Positions 1-17,600 of a stretch of 64,000 nucleotides of DNA are shown piece after piece; within the stretch, counting starts at the first letter, position 1; each line of letters opens with the position of its first letter. Below the pieces are notes generated by a model, which was not told the origin of the DNA, did not search any database, and saw only the letters and a program-made list of their open reading frames with translations. The position numbers and the translations under genes are program-made. This DNA comes from Leptoclinus maculatus (Eukaryota; Chordata; Actinopteri; Perciformes; Stichaeidae). The stretch covers positions 875,001-939,000 of the forward strand of contig JAVDOI010000020.1 in the NCBI GenBank assembly GCA_032191485.1. The letters are read 5' to 3'.

Positions 1-197
1 TACAGCTAAATGCTCAAATTAGCATGTGAAGATACTTATAATGAAATTGTTTTCGATATTATGCTAACATTTGCTTAGTAGCACTAAAAACAATGTAGAG
101 CTGAGGCTTTCCAGAATATACTGGTGCTGCCTGAAAAGTCAGGGGGGTCACAAAAGTTATTAGAATTCATCTTCTGGGCCAAAGATTACTCTGGTGC
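1..197. other. no recognised feature
   Basis: AT-rich sequence with no coding or repeat signature that I can recognise. Confidence 0.4.
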
Positions 198-485
198 CAC
201 TGTAGATCAGTGGAGAGCAGGGTCGTCCTTCAATCAGAGGATCGGCCGTTTGATCCCGGCTCCACTAGTCCATGCCGATGTGTCCTTGGGCAAGACACTT
301 AACCCCAAATTGCTCCCGTAGGCTGTCTATGAATGGGTTTAATGATTAGCTAGTTCTGATGAGCAGGTGGTACCTTACATGGTAGCTCCTGTCATCAGTG
401 TATGAATGGGTGAATGATGACATGTAGTGTTAAAGAGCTTTGAGAGGTCGAAGACTAGAAAAGCTCGATACAAGTACAGTCCATT
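198..485 (+). repeat. tRNA-derived SINE, 5'-truncated
   Basis: The sequence aligns by eye with the better copy at 36652-36899. It has a tRNA-like head (CAGTGGAGAGCAGGG, then a B-box-like TTTGATCCCGGCTCC), the stretch CTTGGGCAAGACACTTAAC, GAATGGGTGAATGATGACAT, and the tail TTAAAGAGCTTTGAGAGGTC followed by a pyrimidine-rich end. This arrangement is typical of teleost tRNA SINEs. The A box is damaged, so it is an old copy. Confidence 0.75.
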
Positions 486-892
486 TAGCATTTTCATGTC
501 AAAATAGCCAAGATATATTATTATGAAATAATAGGATATATATATGGTACATTTACCATGAACAATAGCAGTGATTGAATTATATGCTTTGTTGTTGTAT
601 ATTCATTTCCTGTTTTTTTTTTAATTTTCTTTGCACTAAATAAAAAATTGTAAAAACTAAAATAGCAGTGTTGCCTACAGACACCACTAACTTTGGTGAT
701 AAATACAACGCATTTTTGTGTAATTGCTTCATAATAATAGTCTCCATGGGATTGAAAGCTTTTAATTTGAAACAAGATATATAAAAAGTGATTGCCTTAA
801 ATCAGCAGTAACGGGATACTGTGGTATCACTCCAAGGGAGTATTGTGATTGGTGAAAATTAAGAAATGATCTTTCAGGTTTCTTTTATTGTT
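486..892. other. AT-rich stretch, no gene seen
   Basis: Short open frames here have no recognisable motifs or codon structure. I see no repeat family. Confidence 0.4.
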
Positions 893-1410
893 GAATAGAA
901 TTATAAAGTGTGTATAAGAAGTGGACATAGTCACCGTGATGTCACCCATTGGTTTGTAGACTTCGTATTTGAAGCTTCGTGTTTCTAATTTTGGTCGTCG
1001 CCATCTTGTTTTTTTGCAACCAGAAGTGACATGAGAGGGTGGAGCTAAGTACAGTTGAACACTGAATAAGACATTTTCAGGCAACTAAAGAGTTACAATG
1101 AACTTTCATGAACTGGAAACACACAGTGAAAGGGTTACAGTTCTAAGTCGAAAACACTCTCACACCAGACAACGCCATGGTAGCGACCTGTCAATTACAA
1201 GGTAGCCCCGCCCTAAAGGGACCATCATTTTCTAAATAACATCATACTGTATTGAAGAAAACTTGAAACTAGAGATTGAGTCCAAAAACTCTGGTTCATC
1301 CAGTGAGCAGTAGGGTCGTTTTCTCATAGACTTCTATACAATACCTCTGTTTGCAAAAGGAGTGGTGGCCATTAGAGAAAATTGGCTTCACTTTTCAGAA
1401 CCGGATGTTG
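893..1410 (+). repeat. dispersed repeat, copy 1 (class unknown)
   Basis: Blocks here recur in reverse orientation at 58262-58670: GATGTCACCCATTGGTTTGT, GACTTGAAACTAGAGATTGAG, TTTCTCATAGACTTCTATACA and AATTGGCTTCACT followed by a TTCAGAACC-type end. The shared order over about 400 bp shows a dispersed repeat. I cannot see termini or a coding part, so the class is open. Confidence 0.65.
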
Positions 1411-1516
1411 CCCCCTGATCTGAATACAGGGTCTAAGGACAGACAGTGTTGTATGCTGTACACAAAGACTCATGAGGCAAATTTGTGATTTGAGATAATG
1501 GGCTAAATAATATGAA
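1411..1516 (+). repeat. retrotransposon 3'-tail-like fragment
   Basis: The segment has GGGTCTAAGGACAGACAG, GTTGTATGCTGTACA, and GAGGCAAATTTGTGATTTGAGATAATGGGCTA. It resembles the tail seen more completely at 60185-60418. It is diverged and short. Confidence 0.5.
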
Positions 1517-2892
1517 TGACTAGACCTGAACCTGATCTAGTCAATTTCTCTGAGGAAGACTCCCCTTCAGAGTCAGAGGAGTCTTCTTCTGGAGCCCATG
1601 AATGTGTGTCGGCTACAGTGCCAATTATATGGCAATCCATGCAATCTTTTTCTGGATATTTTCCTGACTTTGTAAAAGGCATTCATTTCCAATAAGCTAC
1701 AGATTATCAGTTAGAATGGTTTACTGTGAATGATGAATTCACATTGGGATCAGAATCTTACATATTTACATCTTTACACTTACAGATTTATAATGCTAAA
1801 CATTATCTTCCATAAATGAAATAAAGGTCCCTTCAGGTATCTGTCCTCCCCACTGCTGAGTCCCTCAGGCTCTCTGACTCCTGAGGTTCCTTTTAATGTG
1901 TTTCTCAGCCGAGCTAGTCACAACTTGTCTGTAACACTCAGCTTAGGTGGAGGTGTAACTGTGCACCTCCACCTCTGTGGAGTTACCACAAAGGATAAAA
2001 ACATATATAGTACAACAGTACTGGCATAGTAGATGTGTAAATGTGAATACACAGATCTGGATCGGCAACAGACATTGTGCCCACACTCCATTCCATCCCA
2101 TGGTCAGATCAGAGCTGACATCATCAGACTTCCTCTAACAGACTGGTCAGACTGGTCAGACTGGTCAGGGAGCATGTGCAGTATGTGTGTATGAGAAGGA
2201 GTGAGTCCAGTCCAGATGCATGTTTGTGTGTGGGAAGAGGTTTGGGGGTGTCGGAAAGGCAACAATGCCATCTCTGGAATTAAAAGTGGAGTTACTTTGT
2301 ATAATGTCTCTAGAAAAGGCAATTTCGCATCAACCACCGTCGTTCTCCTACACGTTTGGCACACAGTTTGAGTTGGTTGTAATCTGAAACCTCACCACTA
2401 CATCACATCCGACACACTAGACCTTTCACATGTTCCTCTTTGATAACGCATATATTAGGGCTGGCTCCGGCTTGCCTTGGGCCCCTAGTTATGTTGCTCT
2501 AGGTCTGGAAGATTTCCTATGATACACTGAGCTCCTCTTCCCTCCTCTCCCTCTCCATCTGTATGAATTCATGTCCCATTAATGCATGTTACTAGCTTTG
2601 TGCTTTCTCCTCTTCCAGTTTTACAGTGGTTACACCCACTGCTACGATCATTATTATCAGTCATAATTCTATTACTATTACTGCTATTATCATTCTACTA
2701 TGTCCACTGCTGCTGTTATCATTAGTAGTAGTCATGATTTCTGCTATAATCCACCGCTACTATTATTGTTATAAGTCAAATTTGTATTATTATCCTAGTT
2801 ATTTTTATTGTTGCTGTGCAAATTTGTCTCTCTTTCTCATATCGTATAACATATCGTAGATACAATAGATACCACATCACTCTAATCTCATC
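1517..2892. other. no gene seen; ATT-rich low complexity at 2630-2870
   Basis: There is no convincing exon. Positions 2630-2870 are low-complexity, rich in ATTATT/TACTATT, which gives a spurious open frame. A GGTCAGACT 9-mer is repeated about three times near 2143-2168. Confidence 0.45.
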
Positions 2893-2915
2893 TATCTCTC
2901 TCTCTCTCTCTCTCT
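2893..2915. repeat. (CT)n microsatellite
   Basis: A short CT dinucleotide run directly precedes the LINE fragment. Confidence 0.9.
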
Positions 2916-2925
2916 CAATTCAATT

Positions 2926-3655
2926 TCATTTTCAATTCAATTGCCATGAGAAACATACGCTCACATTGCCAAAGCAAGTGTGAAATAAAGACAAAGAATG
3001 TACGTACAATAAGTAAAGATCTAAAGATCTAAAAATGATACTAAGTAAGTATATATGAGTATAAATAAGTGAGAACTGTGTAAACACTGCAAACTAGTTT
3101 TAAAAGAAAGAATGTAAAGGTTACTTCTTCTGTAGAGTGTGGACAGTGTGTAGAGAGATCAGAGTGTAAATAGATGTGTCGCTGAAGAGGCTGTGCTCAC
3201 TGAGTCTGTACATTCTCAAAGACCTCCTTAGTTTTGGGTCAGTCACAGTGGTCTGGCATTCCAATTGGCTCTGGTTTTTTGGTTGTCAAGTAGTTTTCTT
3301 ATAATTTGGTCTAATGAGGTCTCTGTGTGGAAGCTCCACTTGTTTTTGTGTTTTCCCAGAACTAGCTGGCTGAAGGGACATCTATCTATGGTCTCTTTGT
3401 GGCTGAGCGCTTTCTTCTTCTTGTAGGTGCTTATAAAATGTAAACACTCTCTTTTGAATTTGAATGATTAGTATCGTCCTAATTCTGCTCTGTGTGCATT
3501 ATTCTGTGATTTCAATTGGATGGGAGAATGGATTCATACAAGTCTGCATGCACTCTCAATGTAGTGTTTGTCCCTTTTTGTAAAATCTGAGTCAATATTT
3601 GAAGCCAAATTTTAATTTGTATGTCCAACTTGATGTTCCTTTGGATGGCGTGAAG
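2926..3655 (-). mobile_element. L1/Tx1-type LINE ORF2 C-terminal remnant
   Basis: Read on the minus strand, 3655 to about 3530 translates to a block like LHAIQRNIKLDIQIKIW. A further block contains NNACRAELGRY, and then HKNKWSFHTETSL...ANWNARPL follows. These resemble the conserved C-terminal region of fish L1/Tx1-clade reverse transcriptase proteins. The frame carries several stops and at least one internal deletion, so it is a dead fragment. Its 5' side is cut by the Tc1-like element starting near 3656, which suggests the transposon inserted into it. Confidence 0.72.
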
Positions 3656-4353
3656 AGTATTTTTGAGGATTCATTTTATTATTGAACAGCTAAAGAGCTC
3701 TCGGTCAATCCAAAATGTTAATAAACCTCAAACCTGAATATTTAAGTAAGTAAGAGTGAGGTTTGGCCTTCTTGTCAATACCAGTAATAAGCCTCCATTC
3801 GTGGATTCTGTCACTTTCTTGATCTGTTGACGATCATCCACAGCCTCCCACACTCTGTTCAGAGAGGACTGGTTTCCTTCACCGTAAGTCTCCCGTTTAA
3901 GACGGGCCCACAAGTTCTAATGGGGTTTAGGTCCGGTGAGGAAGGGGGCCATGTCGTTATTCCTCCATCTTTAAGGCCTTTACCGGCCACACAGTGGAGG
4001 ACTTGGATGCATGCGATGGAGCATCGTCTGCATAAAAATCATGGTCTTCTTGGAAGATGGAGACCTTTTCCTGGACCACTGCTTGAAGAAAGAGTCTTCT
4101 AAAAACTGTCAGTAGGTTTGTGAGTTGATTTTGAGTCCATCTTCAACCTGAAAAGGTCCAACCAGCTGGTATTAATAAAGATGAGCTAGTAATTGTGCAC
4201 ATAGATATTCTCCTGAGGAAGCCAAAACCTCTCTCTTACTTTCTTAAATATTCAGGTTTTAGGTTTATTAACATTTTGGATTGACCGAGAGCTCTGTAGC
4301 TGTTCAATAATAAAATCTATCCTCAAAAACACAACTTGCCTAATAATTGTGCA
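3656..4353 (-). mobile_element. Tc1/mariner-like element with long inverted repeats
   Basis: About 100-bp inverted repeats lie at 3656-3777 and 4213-4345. Shared blocks include GAGCTCTCGGTCAATCCAAA and AATGTTAATAAACCT. Between them, the minus strand encodes a decayed transposase C-terminus: PKPH, one stop, then NLWARLKRETYGEGNQSSLN and VWEAVDD. This corresponds to the NPIENLW region of Tc1/IS630 DDE transposases. Only the last part of the transposase is present, so the element is internally deleted. An outer end reads CCTAATAATTGTGCACAC on the plus strand near 4340. Confidence 0.82.
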
Positions 4354-4447
4354 CACGTGTAGATGTGCTGTCCCATCCAATTTGATATAATCCTGCCCTG
4401 ACAAATGTGAGATTTGAGTTCATAGTTCATGAACATGTTTTTTAAAT

Positions 4448-4448
<1 letters not shown>

Positions 4449-4500
<52 letters not shown>
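4449..4500. repeat. (CA)n microsatellite
   Basis: A pure CA run of about 26 units. Confidence 0.97.
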
Positions 4501-4506
<6 letters not shown>

Positions 4507-4656
4507 TACAGTAGTAAATGCTTGTGCGTTATTCAATCTGTATCTTATTCACATACATACACATCACACACATTTAATGTATTATGTAACACAACAATGT
4601 GCCTAAGGTCCTGCATCAAACGCAAACAGGAATGCACACACATAAATCCGGACAAG

Positions 4657-9544
<4,888 letters not shown>

Positions 9545-10080
9545 CGTGACGCAACTGAGGAAAGGACGTCTCATGTATGTTAAAACATATTTCCTCGTTT
9601 CCTCTCTCCTCGCATGGTTTCCTCCATGCATCCCTGGTGGGAGGGACTAAGACGCAAGGAAAGGACCCAAGTGAGGGAAACGGGGATGCAATTAAGAGAC
9701 TTGGGATGTACCCCAGGAAGGCTGTTCTCGTGCGTCCTTGCTCATGGCTCCTCAGAGATCCCTCCTCGATCCTCAGAGCAGAAATAAGAGCTTTGGGACG
9801 GCCGTAAATATGGCGGCGCAGAACAACTTCCGGTTCAAGTGAGGAAATAACAATTAAGAGACTTGGGATGTACCCAGCGAGTACCTGTCTTCTGGCTGCA
9901 CATCCGCTCGCAAGTGACTGAGAGCACAACTGGAACGAATGAACGAATCGTTTCAGAAACAGATTCTGTTCAATTCCTTTCATTCACCCAAAAGATGGGT
10001 TCTTTTGAACAAATGGTTCGCAAACTTTCCTAGTTCCTGAACCAACATTGCGATCAACCAATCACAGCCCTCTGACATCA
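9545..10080. repeat. probable decayed DNA-transposon sequence
   Basis: The sequence has a short direct repeat, AATTAAGAGACTTGGGATGTACCC, at about 9690 and 9852. It is followed by GAACGAATGAACGAATCG and GTTCGCAAACTTTCCTAGTTC, which resemble ends of non-autonomous fish transposons. It is locally GC-richer than its flanks. The family is not identified. Confidence 0.35.
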
Positions 10081-10373
10081 TTGCTGTGCTGCTCATTTGC
10101 TTCTTTCAAAATTAATTTGTTGGCAATGTTGGGATGTTGATCCAGGAACTGGTCCTACTTGGCTAAATCACAACGAATCATCTGTAGAAAAAGACACCAA
10201 AAACACCTGTGTGTGTGTTTCTGAAAAAGATACCGAGGGTTTAAACAACAGAAGCAAAACAAACAACCCATCATATTGAAAAACTCCAGATAATTAGTGT
10301 AAAAACAGAAGATTTGTTTTGTACCTTCTCTGTTCCTTCTACCTGGCGATTTCAGGTGTTTGTTTGCGTGTGG

Positions 10374-10439
<66 letters not shown>
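10374..10439. repeat. (TG)n microsatellite
   Basis: A TG run of about 33 units. Confidence 0.96.
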
Positions 10440-13119
10440 ATGTGCATGGAAAAAGCCCCCCGTGGAAACACTGTGAGGAAAAAATCAATGTTGAGTGGAA
10501 AAACACTCATTAAAGCTGTTAGTGTGTGTGTGAGAGAGAGAGAGAGTGATGCCCCAGGGTTGTGCTGAGATGGTGTTTGGTTTCCTCTGTACCTATACAC
10601 TTATACACACTACTGCACACACACACTGTGTCAGTCCCATGGTGCACTTGTGCCCACACAGGCCTGATCAGTGCAAACTGCTCACCCACATGCTCCCTGG
10701 TCAATACTTATAGTGCAGGTAGGAGTTACCTGGTTCGTCAGAATAGAAACACTGTGATTACAGAATTGTAGTTTGGATAGAAGACCTGCTGGTGAACTCA
10801 ATTAATGATGAAAGGTATATTTAAAGCAACTATGCTAGAATAGGCATGCCCTGCCAGTGGCCGTATCCAAAAAGAGGCTGAGAGACATTTGATCATTATT
10901 GTCGTTGGGCCTGTGTCCACGTAGTTTCTGTTCCTGTCTTGGGCTCATACTCACCGCTCACTGTGACAGTTGTAACGTTAGAGTAAGGAGGACGATCCGT
11001 CGGAGACGAAGGATGAAAGCACAACACTCAACACCAACATTCATTGTCCGTCCGGCTGATCTGCACCAACAAATGGGTTTTTGCGCTTTGTTATGATAGT
11101 GTGTGACATATAAAGCTCAGGACAGACAGACACTTCCAAAACAAGGTTCTCTTCCATTCTCTAAAGTGATGTCACCAGCAGTTTTCTGAAAAGGAGATTT
11201 TCAATGAAGAGCACGGAGTGGCCGTACAAAAAAAGGTGGCGTTTGAAAAAAATATACAACTCTTTTTCTCTACGCTCGCCCCAAGGAACAATTGAGGAAA
11301 GACACTGGTGCCCAGAACAAAACACGATGTGGACAAAGGCTCGTTAATGTCAATACGCACTCAGATTTTAAGTTGTGGGAAGTTTAAAGACCTGGTTCAC
11401 CTGACCTGTAAGAATCTTCTTGCAGTGAGGTGACAATTCTGGGCCACTGTCACTCTCTAATAAAAAGGCTGCCACATTTATTCACATGTTATTTAAAGCA
11501 GCACTGACTAATATTTCCATACTAACAAGGGATCAAATGTGTGATGTGAAAGGTGTCACTCAAAGTGACGAACACATTCAGATGAGGCGGCCAGTATCTC
11601 CCATGAACTTCACTACATTTCTTTTTTAATTTCTTGTCTTTTCGCCTTTGTTACTGGAGCACCTACGACATATGACAGAGATACGCATAATCAACATCGG
11701 AGAAGGAAGCCCAGAGACTGGATTAAGTGCAGAGGACCTTGAGACGATCACAGCCCACGGAATATTCTAACCAGGTCCGTGTACGCTTTAGTCATCTGTT
11801 TTACCGTTCATTCGATAAAACGAAAATACGGAAATACCATGGTATTCTCGTTTGTCGTTTCAAACCAAAAAACGGGAAAACGGAAATGGGCGGTCGTATT
11901 TCCGTTTTTGGTTCTGAATTCAAAAACGGAAAAACCACAGAACCAAAGTCAAATAACGTTAAAACGAGACGCAGAGCACAACAGGTAACTCCTGGTCCAT
12001 ATACAGTAGAAAACTAATCATTCTCAATTCATTGGTTAAAGCAGTTTGGTCTTATCTTTTCTGACAGACTTGTTCTTTTAAATGAACACTTTCTTCCCGA
12101 TGAAGGTTTCTGTCTGGCTTTTATTGAACAGGACGTCCCTCTAACAATTACTATACTTGCAGTTTCTGCACTTACAACCTGTTTACTATGCCGACTCTGA
12201 CAATTATCAGAGTAAGTTGAACCCAAAATTAATTAATTAACTTGTCTTTTCCATTCAGTACAACATAGAAGCACATATGACTACATATTGATAAATGATA
12301 GAAAAACACATTAAGGCTATCATCATTAAATTTACACTAAATATATGAGATTACATGTAAAGAATATATCGATATCTGAGATCAAAACACTCTTAGCTCA
12401 ATATAAGGAAAGAAATCATCAAAGAGAATGAAACTTAAATGAGGATAAATCATATTAATAAAAAGTCAATTACATCTTAAGATAGCACTTCCTATGTGGC
12501 TATAGATTACTGCACTGTTGTTGTTTTTGCACAGTACCTTTTGAAAAGATGCCTGGAAGTCTGGAATGTGTCTGGGGACACTAGTTGTTGCACTATGACC
12601 ATTAATTGCATTTTATTATGTTGTGCTATGCTCTATTGCACATGTTTTGTATGTCTTATGACATTTTGCTATTTTTCAAATATTTTAATAAAGAAGTTCA
12701 TGTTTCAAGTTCAAGTACATGGAATCTTAGACACCAATTAACACATAATTAGTTACAAATTTACAATTTAGAAGATTTGCTTAAAACATTGACTGTGTAT
12801 CTTAACCATTTCCTTCTACAATCAAATAGAGGAAGGAAGAAATATTCTCCTTTCTGTGCTGTACACAATTAAGAAACATGAGGTCACATATCTTAAACTT
12901 GCCCAACTCAATGCTGCATCATTTGCTAGGGAACGTCAGCTTTATGTCCCAACTTTAACATGGGGCTTCAATGGGCCATGTCCCTTTTCGGACACGAATA
13001 CAATGTGGTGGCTGTTTGGACTACTTTGCATTGGGAATTAAAAGAGTAAAAGTGCCATTTATTCCAAAAGGGTTGCAAAGCCATAAATCCTGCGGGGGGC
13101 GATATTGTATAGGAAGTCG
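10440..13119. other. no gene seen; A-rich inverted motifs at 11815-11960
   Basis: There are no supported exons. Around 11815-11960 the motif AAAACGGAAAT and its complement ATTTCCGTTTTT recur several times, giving local inverted repeats. This may be a piece of an unclassified element. Confidence 0.4.
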
Positions 13120-13122
13120 AAA

Positions 13123-13306
13123 TGGAAGTCGAAATGGGGCGACTTGTGCCTTTCGGGTATAATTAAATAGAAATGGGTGGGCTTAAATCCCGAATGGGGT
13201 GCTTTATGCCTTTTGAGCACAACTTTCATTGGAAACATGGAAATGGGTGGGGCTAAGTGCCGAATGGCGCGCTTTATGCCTTTCGAGTGGAAAACATGGA
13301 AACGGA
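13123..13306 (+). repeat. imperfect tandem repeat of about 60-70 bp, three copies
   Basis: Three successive copies share CGAATGGGGTGCTTTATGCC-type starts (13130, 13189 and 13259). These are followed by TTTCGAG or TTTTGAG and, in the second and third copies, ACATGGAAA. The middle copy is longest. The copies differ by substitutions and small indels. Confidence 0.65.
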
Positions 13307-13727
13307 TCAGCTATCACCGTACGACGCCACGTTTGACCGTGGACACCTCGGTTATGTTACCGGATGCGCAGTGATGACCTCGAATGGTCCCAAAAAGGCC
13401 AAATTAAGCACAAGGGAGCCGCTTTGCAGTTTTGAAAAGAAACATCAAAAACAAAACAGGGTCAACTCTCCCAAATCAGGGTCAACTCTTCCAAATCAGG
13501 GTCAACTGTCCCAAATCTCCCATTGCCTTTTGGACCTGTTTTCCCATGAAATGTCTTGTAAATTAAACGTAGTGGACAACAGAGGACACTCTACCTTTTG
13601 TAACCTGCACCCGCAAATTCCGCAAATTCCGGTTCTGAACGAAGGGGCCCCACACTCTAACTACAAGGTCTTTTTTAATAATTCCAAGGGATTATTAACA
13701 CTAAGAATGGTTTGCTCATATGAATAG
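13257..13727 (+). CDS. hypothetical 156-codon open frame, not recognised
   Basis: This is an open frame from ATG to TAG. The first part overlaps the third copy of the tandem repeat, and the middle encodes a 20-bp triplication. No domain, signal peptide or membrane segment is visible. It contains ordinary composition such as YDATFDRGHLGYVTG. It could be part of an unknown mobile element or a chance frame. I do not assign a function. Confidence 0.15.
   Translation: MPNGALYAFRVENMETDQLSPYDATFDRGHLGYVTGCAVMTSNGPKKAKLSTREPLCSFEKKHQKQNRVNSPKSGSTLPNQGQLSQISHCLLDLFSHEMSCKLNVVDNRGHSTFCNLHPQIPQIPVLNEGAPHSNYKVFFNNSKGLLTLRMVCSYE
13457..13520 (+). repeat. 20-bp tandem repeat, three copies
   Basis: GGGTCAACTCTCCCAAATCA is repeated three times with single-base changes (CTCTTCC, CTGTCCC). 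Confidence 0.9.
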
Positions 13728-14652
13728 AGTAAATATTATGTATATATTACTGGTTAATAGCTCATGAAGATGGAACACAGCTCCACTTTGAAAATGTCAA
13801 ATTCGTATGGTGAAAAAGCACTATTATTCATAATACTATATTAAATGAGGCTCAGTGACGCCTAGTGACCACCCACCATCATAGCAAACGACAGCAGTAG
13901 TGAATAGAAAAAGAATTTGAGTGAATTGAGTGAAGTATGCCAGATTTAGAGACATAAATGTTATGCGAGGTCACGAGAGGTCTTCATGTGAGAAACAGCC
14001 TCTCCAGCTGTTCCATTGTACTTTTAAAACCTAAATAACTATATATTTAACTTCCTTTATCCTTCTACATGCACAATCTATCACATACAGCAGTTAGAAA
14101 TCATTTTGGAGAGCTGGAACCGTCTCCAAAGCCTCTCCAGGCCGGCGACCTACGGGAGAATTGCGCAATAGCTGGTGTTTATTGCGCCATTGTAGAGCCC
14201 CTGGTTGGTCGATTTTCGTTTTTTTTGTTGCTCTGTGCACGTGTCTGAATGTGGCCAATCGAATGGTGTTAACAGATTTACCAGGAAGTCTTTAGTTTTC
14301 CGAAAAATTCCGATCTACGCCGAGGACCCGGCGCGTAAAAGTCGCAAGACTGCCTCGCTGGAATGTTGCCCCCCAGTTTATTTGACCCCCCTTTTTTTAT
14401 TTGACAACTTTATTAGAACGGAAGTGGTACAGAATGAGCTGAATCAGCGGTCAAAATGGAGTTTAAGGACACGGTTTGATGATTTTGCTTCAAAAACGTG
14501 AGTACCGACCCATAATGTTTTTGGCAAAGTGATAGATGCTGGGGGCTGCTGTACCCCCGGTAATGTTTGAAGCATCTCCCGGAGACGAAATCCGAGATAT
14601 ACGTTCGAAGCGTGGTCAAATGCTATTGTTGCTAAATACCTAGCTTTACCAT
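13728..14652. other. left flank of the 16-bp array, no gene seen
   Basis: There is no recognised repeat or exon. From about 14100 the sequence is richer in CpG than the surrounding DNA. I see no hAT terminal repeat here that would match the hAT fragment on the other side of the array. Confidence 0.4.
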
Positions 14653-17600
14653 GGACCCGTTACGCGCGAAACCCGTAACGCACGGAACCCGTAACGCACG
14701 AAACCCGTTACGCGTGGAACCCGTTACGCACGGAACCCGTTACGCACAGAACCCGTTACGCACAGAACCCGTTACGCAAAGAACCCGTTACGCACGGAAC
14801 CCGTTACGCACGGAACCCGTTACGCACGGAACCCGTTACGCACGGAACCCGTTACGCGTGGAACCCGTTACGCACGAAACCCGTTACGCACGGAACCCGT
14901 TACGCACGAAACCCGTTACGCACGGAACCCATTACGCACGGAACCCGTTACGCACGGAACCCGTTACGCGCGAAACCCGTTACGCGCGGAACCCGTAACG
15001 CACGGAACCCGTAACGCGCGAAACCCGTTACGCACAGAACCCGTTACGCACAGAACCCGTTACGCGTGGAACCTGTTACGCACGGAATCCGTTACGCGCC
15101 GTTACGCGTGGAACCCGTTACGCGTGGAACCCGTTACGCGTGAAACCCGTTACGCGCGGAACCCGTTACGCGCGAAACCCGTTACGCGCGGAACCCGTTA
15201 CGCGCGGAACCCGTTACGCACGGAACCCGTTACGCACGGAACCCGTTACGCACGGAACCCGTTACGCACGGAACCTGTTACTCGTGGAACCCGTTACGCA
15301 TGGAATCCGTTTCGCACAGAACCTGTTACGCACGGAACCCGTTACGTGTGGAACCAGTGGAACCCGTGGAACCCGTTACACGTGGAACCCGTTACGCACG
15401 GAACCCGTTACGCACGGAACCCGTTACGCGTGGAACCCGTTACGCGTGGAATCCGTTACGCACGGAACCCGTTACGCGTGGAACCCGTTACGCGTGGAAT
15501 CCGTTACGCGTGGAATCCGTTACGCGTGGAACCCGTTACGCACGGAACCCGTTACGCACGGAACCCGTTACGCACGGAACCCGTTACGCACGGAACCCGT
15601 TACGCGTGGAATCCGTTACGCGTGGAATCCGTTACGCACGAAACCCGTTACGCACGGAACCCGTTACGCGTGGAACCCGTTACGCGTGGAACCCGTTACG
15701 CGTGGAATCCGTTACGCGTGGAATCCGTTACGCGTGGAACCCGTTACGCACGGAACCCGTTACGCGTGGAACCCGTTACGCGTGGAATCCGTTACGCACG
15801 GAACCCGTTACGCGTGGAATCCGTTACGCGTGGAACCCGTTACGCGGGGAACCCGTTACGCACGAAACCCGTTACGCACGGAACCCGTTACGCACGGAAC
15901 CCGTTACGCACGGAACCCGTTACGCGTGGAATCCGTTACGCGTGGAATCCGTTACGCACGGAACCCGTTACGCGTGGAATCCGTTACGCACGGAACCCGT
16001 TACGCACGGAACCCGTTACACGTGGAACCCGTTACGCGTGGAATCCGTTACGCACGGAACCCGTTACGCACGGAACCCGTTACGCGTGGAATCCGTTACG
16101 CACGGAACCCGTTACGCGTGGAATCCGTTACGCGTGGAACCCGTTACGCACGGAACCCGTTACGCACGGAACCCGTTACGCACGGAACCCGTTACGCACG
16201 GAACCCGTTACGCACGGAACCCGTTACGCACGGAACCCGTTACGCGTGGAATCCGTTACGCGTGGAACCCGTTACGCACGGAACCCGTTACGCGTGGAAC
16301 CCGTTACGCGGGGAACCCGTTACGCACGAAACCCGTTACGCACGGAACCCGTTACGCACGGAACCCGTTACGCACGGAACCCGTTACGCGTGGAATCCGT
16401 TACGCGTGGAATCCGTTACGCGTGGAATCCGTTACGCGTGGAATCCGTTACGCACGGAACCCGTTACGCGTGGAATCCGTTACGCACGGAACCCGTTACG
16501 CACGGAACCCGTTACACGTGGAACCCGTTACGCGTGGAATCCGTTACGCACGGAACCCGTTACGCACGGAACCCGTTACGCGTGGAATCCGTTACGCACG
16601 GAACCCGTTACGCGTGGAATCCGTTACGCGTGGAACCCGTTACGCACGGAACCCGTTACGCACGGAACCCGTTACGCACGGAACCCGTTACGCACGGAAC
16701 CCGTTACGCACGGAACCCGTTACGCACGGAACCCGTTACGCACGGAATCCGTTACGCACGGAACCCGTTACGCACGGAACCCGTTACGCGTGGAATCCGT
16801 TACGCACGGAACCCGTTACGCACGGAACCCGTTACACGTGGAATCCGTTACGCGTGGAATCCGTTACGCACGGAACCCGTTACGCGTGGAATCCGTTACG
16901 CACGGAACCCGTTACGCACGGAACCCGTTACACGTGGAACCCGTTACGCGTGGAATCCGTTACGCACGGAACCCGTTACGCGTGGAATCCGTTACGCGTG
17001 GAACCCGTTACGCGTGGAATCCGTTACGCGTGGAACCCGTTACGCACGGAACCCGTTACGCGTGGAACCCGTTACGCGTGGAATCCGTTACGCACGGAAC
17101 CCGTTACGCGTGGAATCCGTTACGCGTGGAACCCGTTACGCGTGGAACCCGTTACGCACGGAACCCGTTACGCACGGAACCCGTTACGCACGGAACCCGT
17201 TACGCGTGGAATCCGTTACGCACGGAACCCGTTACGCGTGGAACCCGTTACGCGTGGAATCCGTTACGCGTGGAACCCGTTACGCACGGAACCCGTTACG
17301 CGTGGAACCCGTTACGCGTGGAATCCGTTACGCGCGGAACCCGTTACGCGCGGAATCCGTTACGCGTGGAACCCGTTACGCGTGGAACCCGTTACGCTCG
17401 GAACCCGTTACGCACGGAACCCGTTACGCACGGAACCCGTTACGCGTGGAATCCGTTACGCACGAAACCCGTTACGCACGGAACCCGTTACGCGGGGAAC
17501 CCGTTACGCACGGAACCCGTTACGTGGGGAATCCGTTACGCGTGGAACCCGTTACGCACGGAACCCGTTACGCGTGGAACCCGTTACGCGTGGAATCCGT

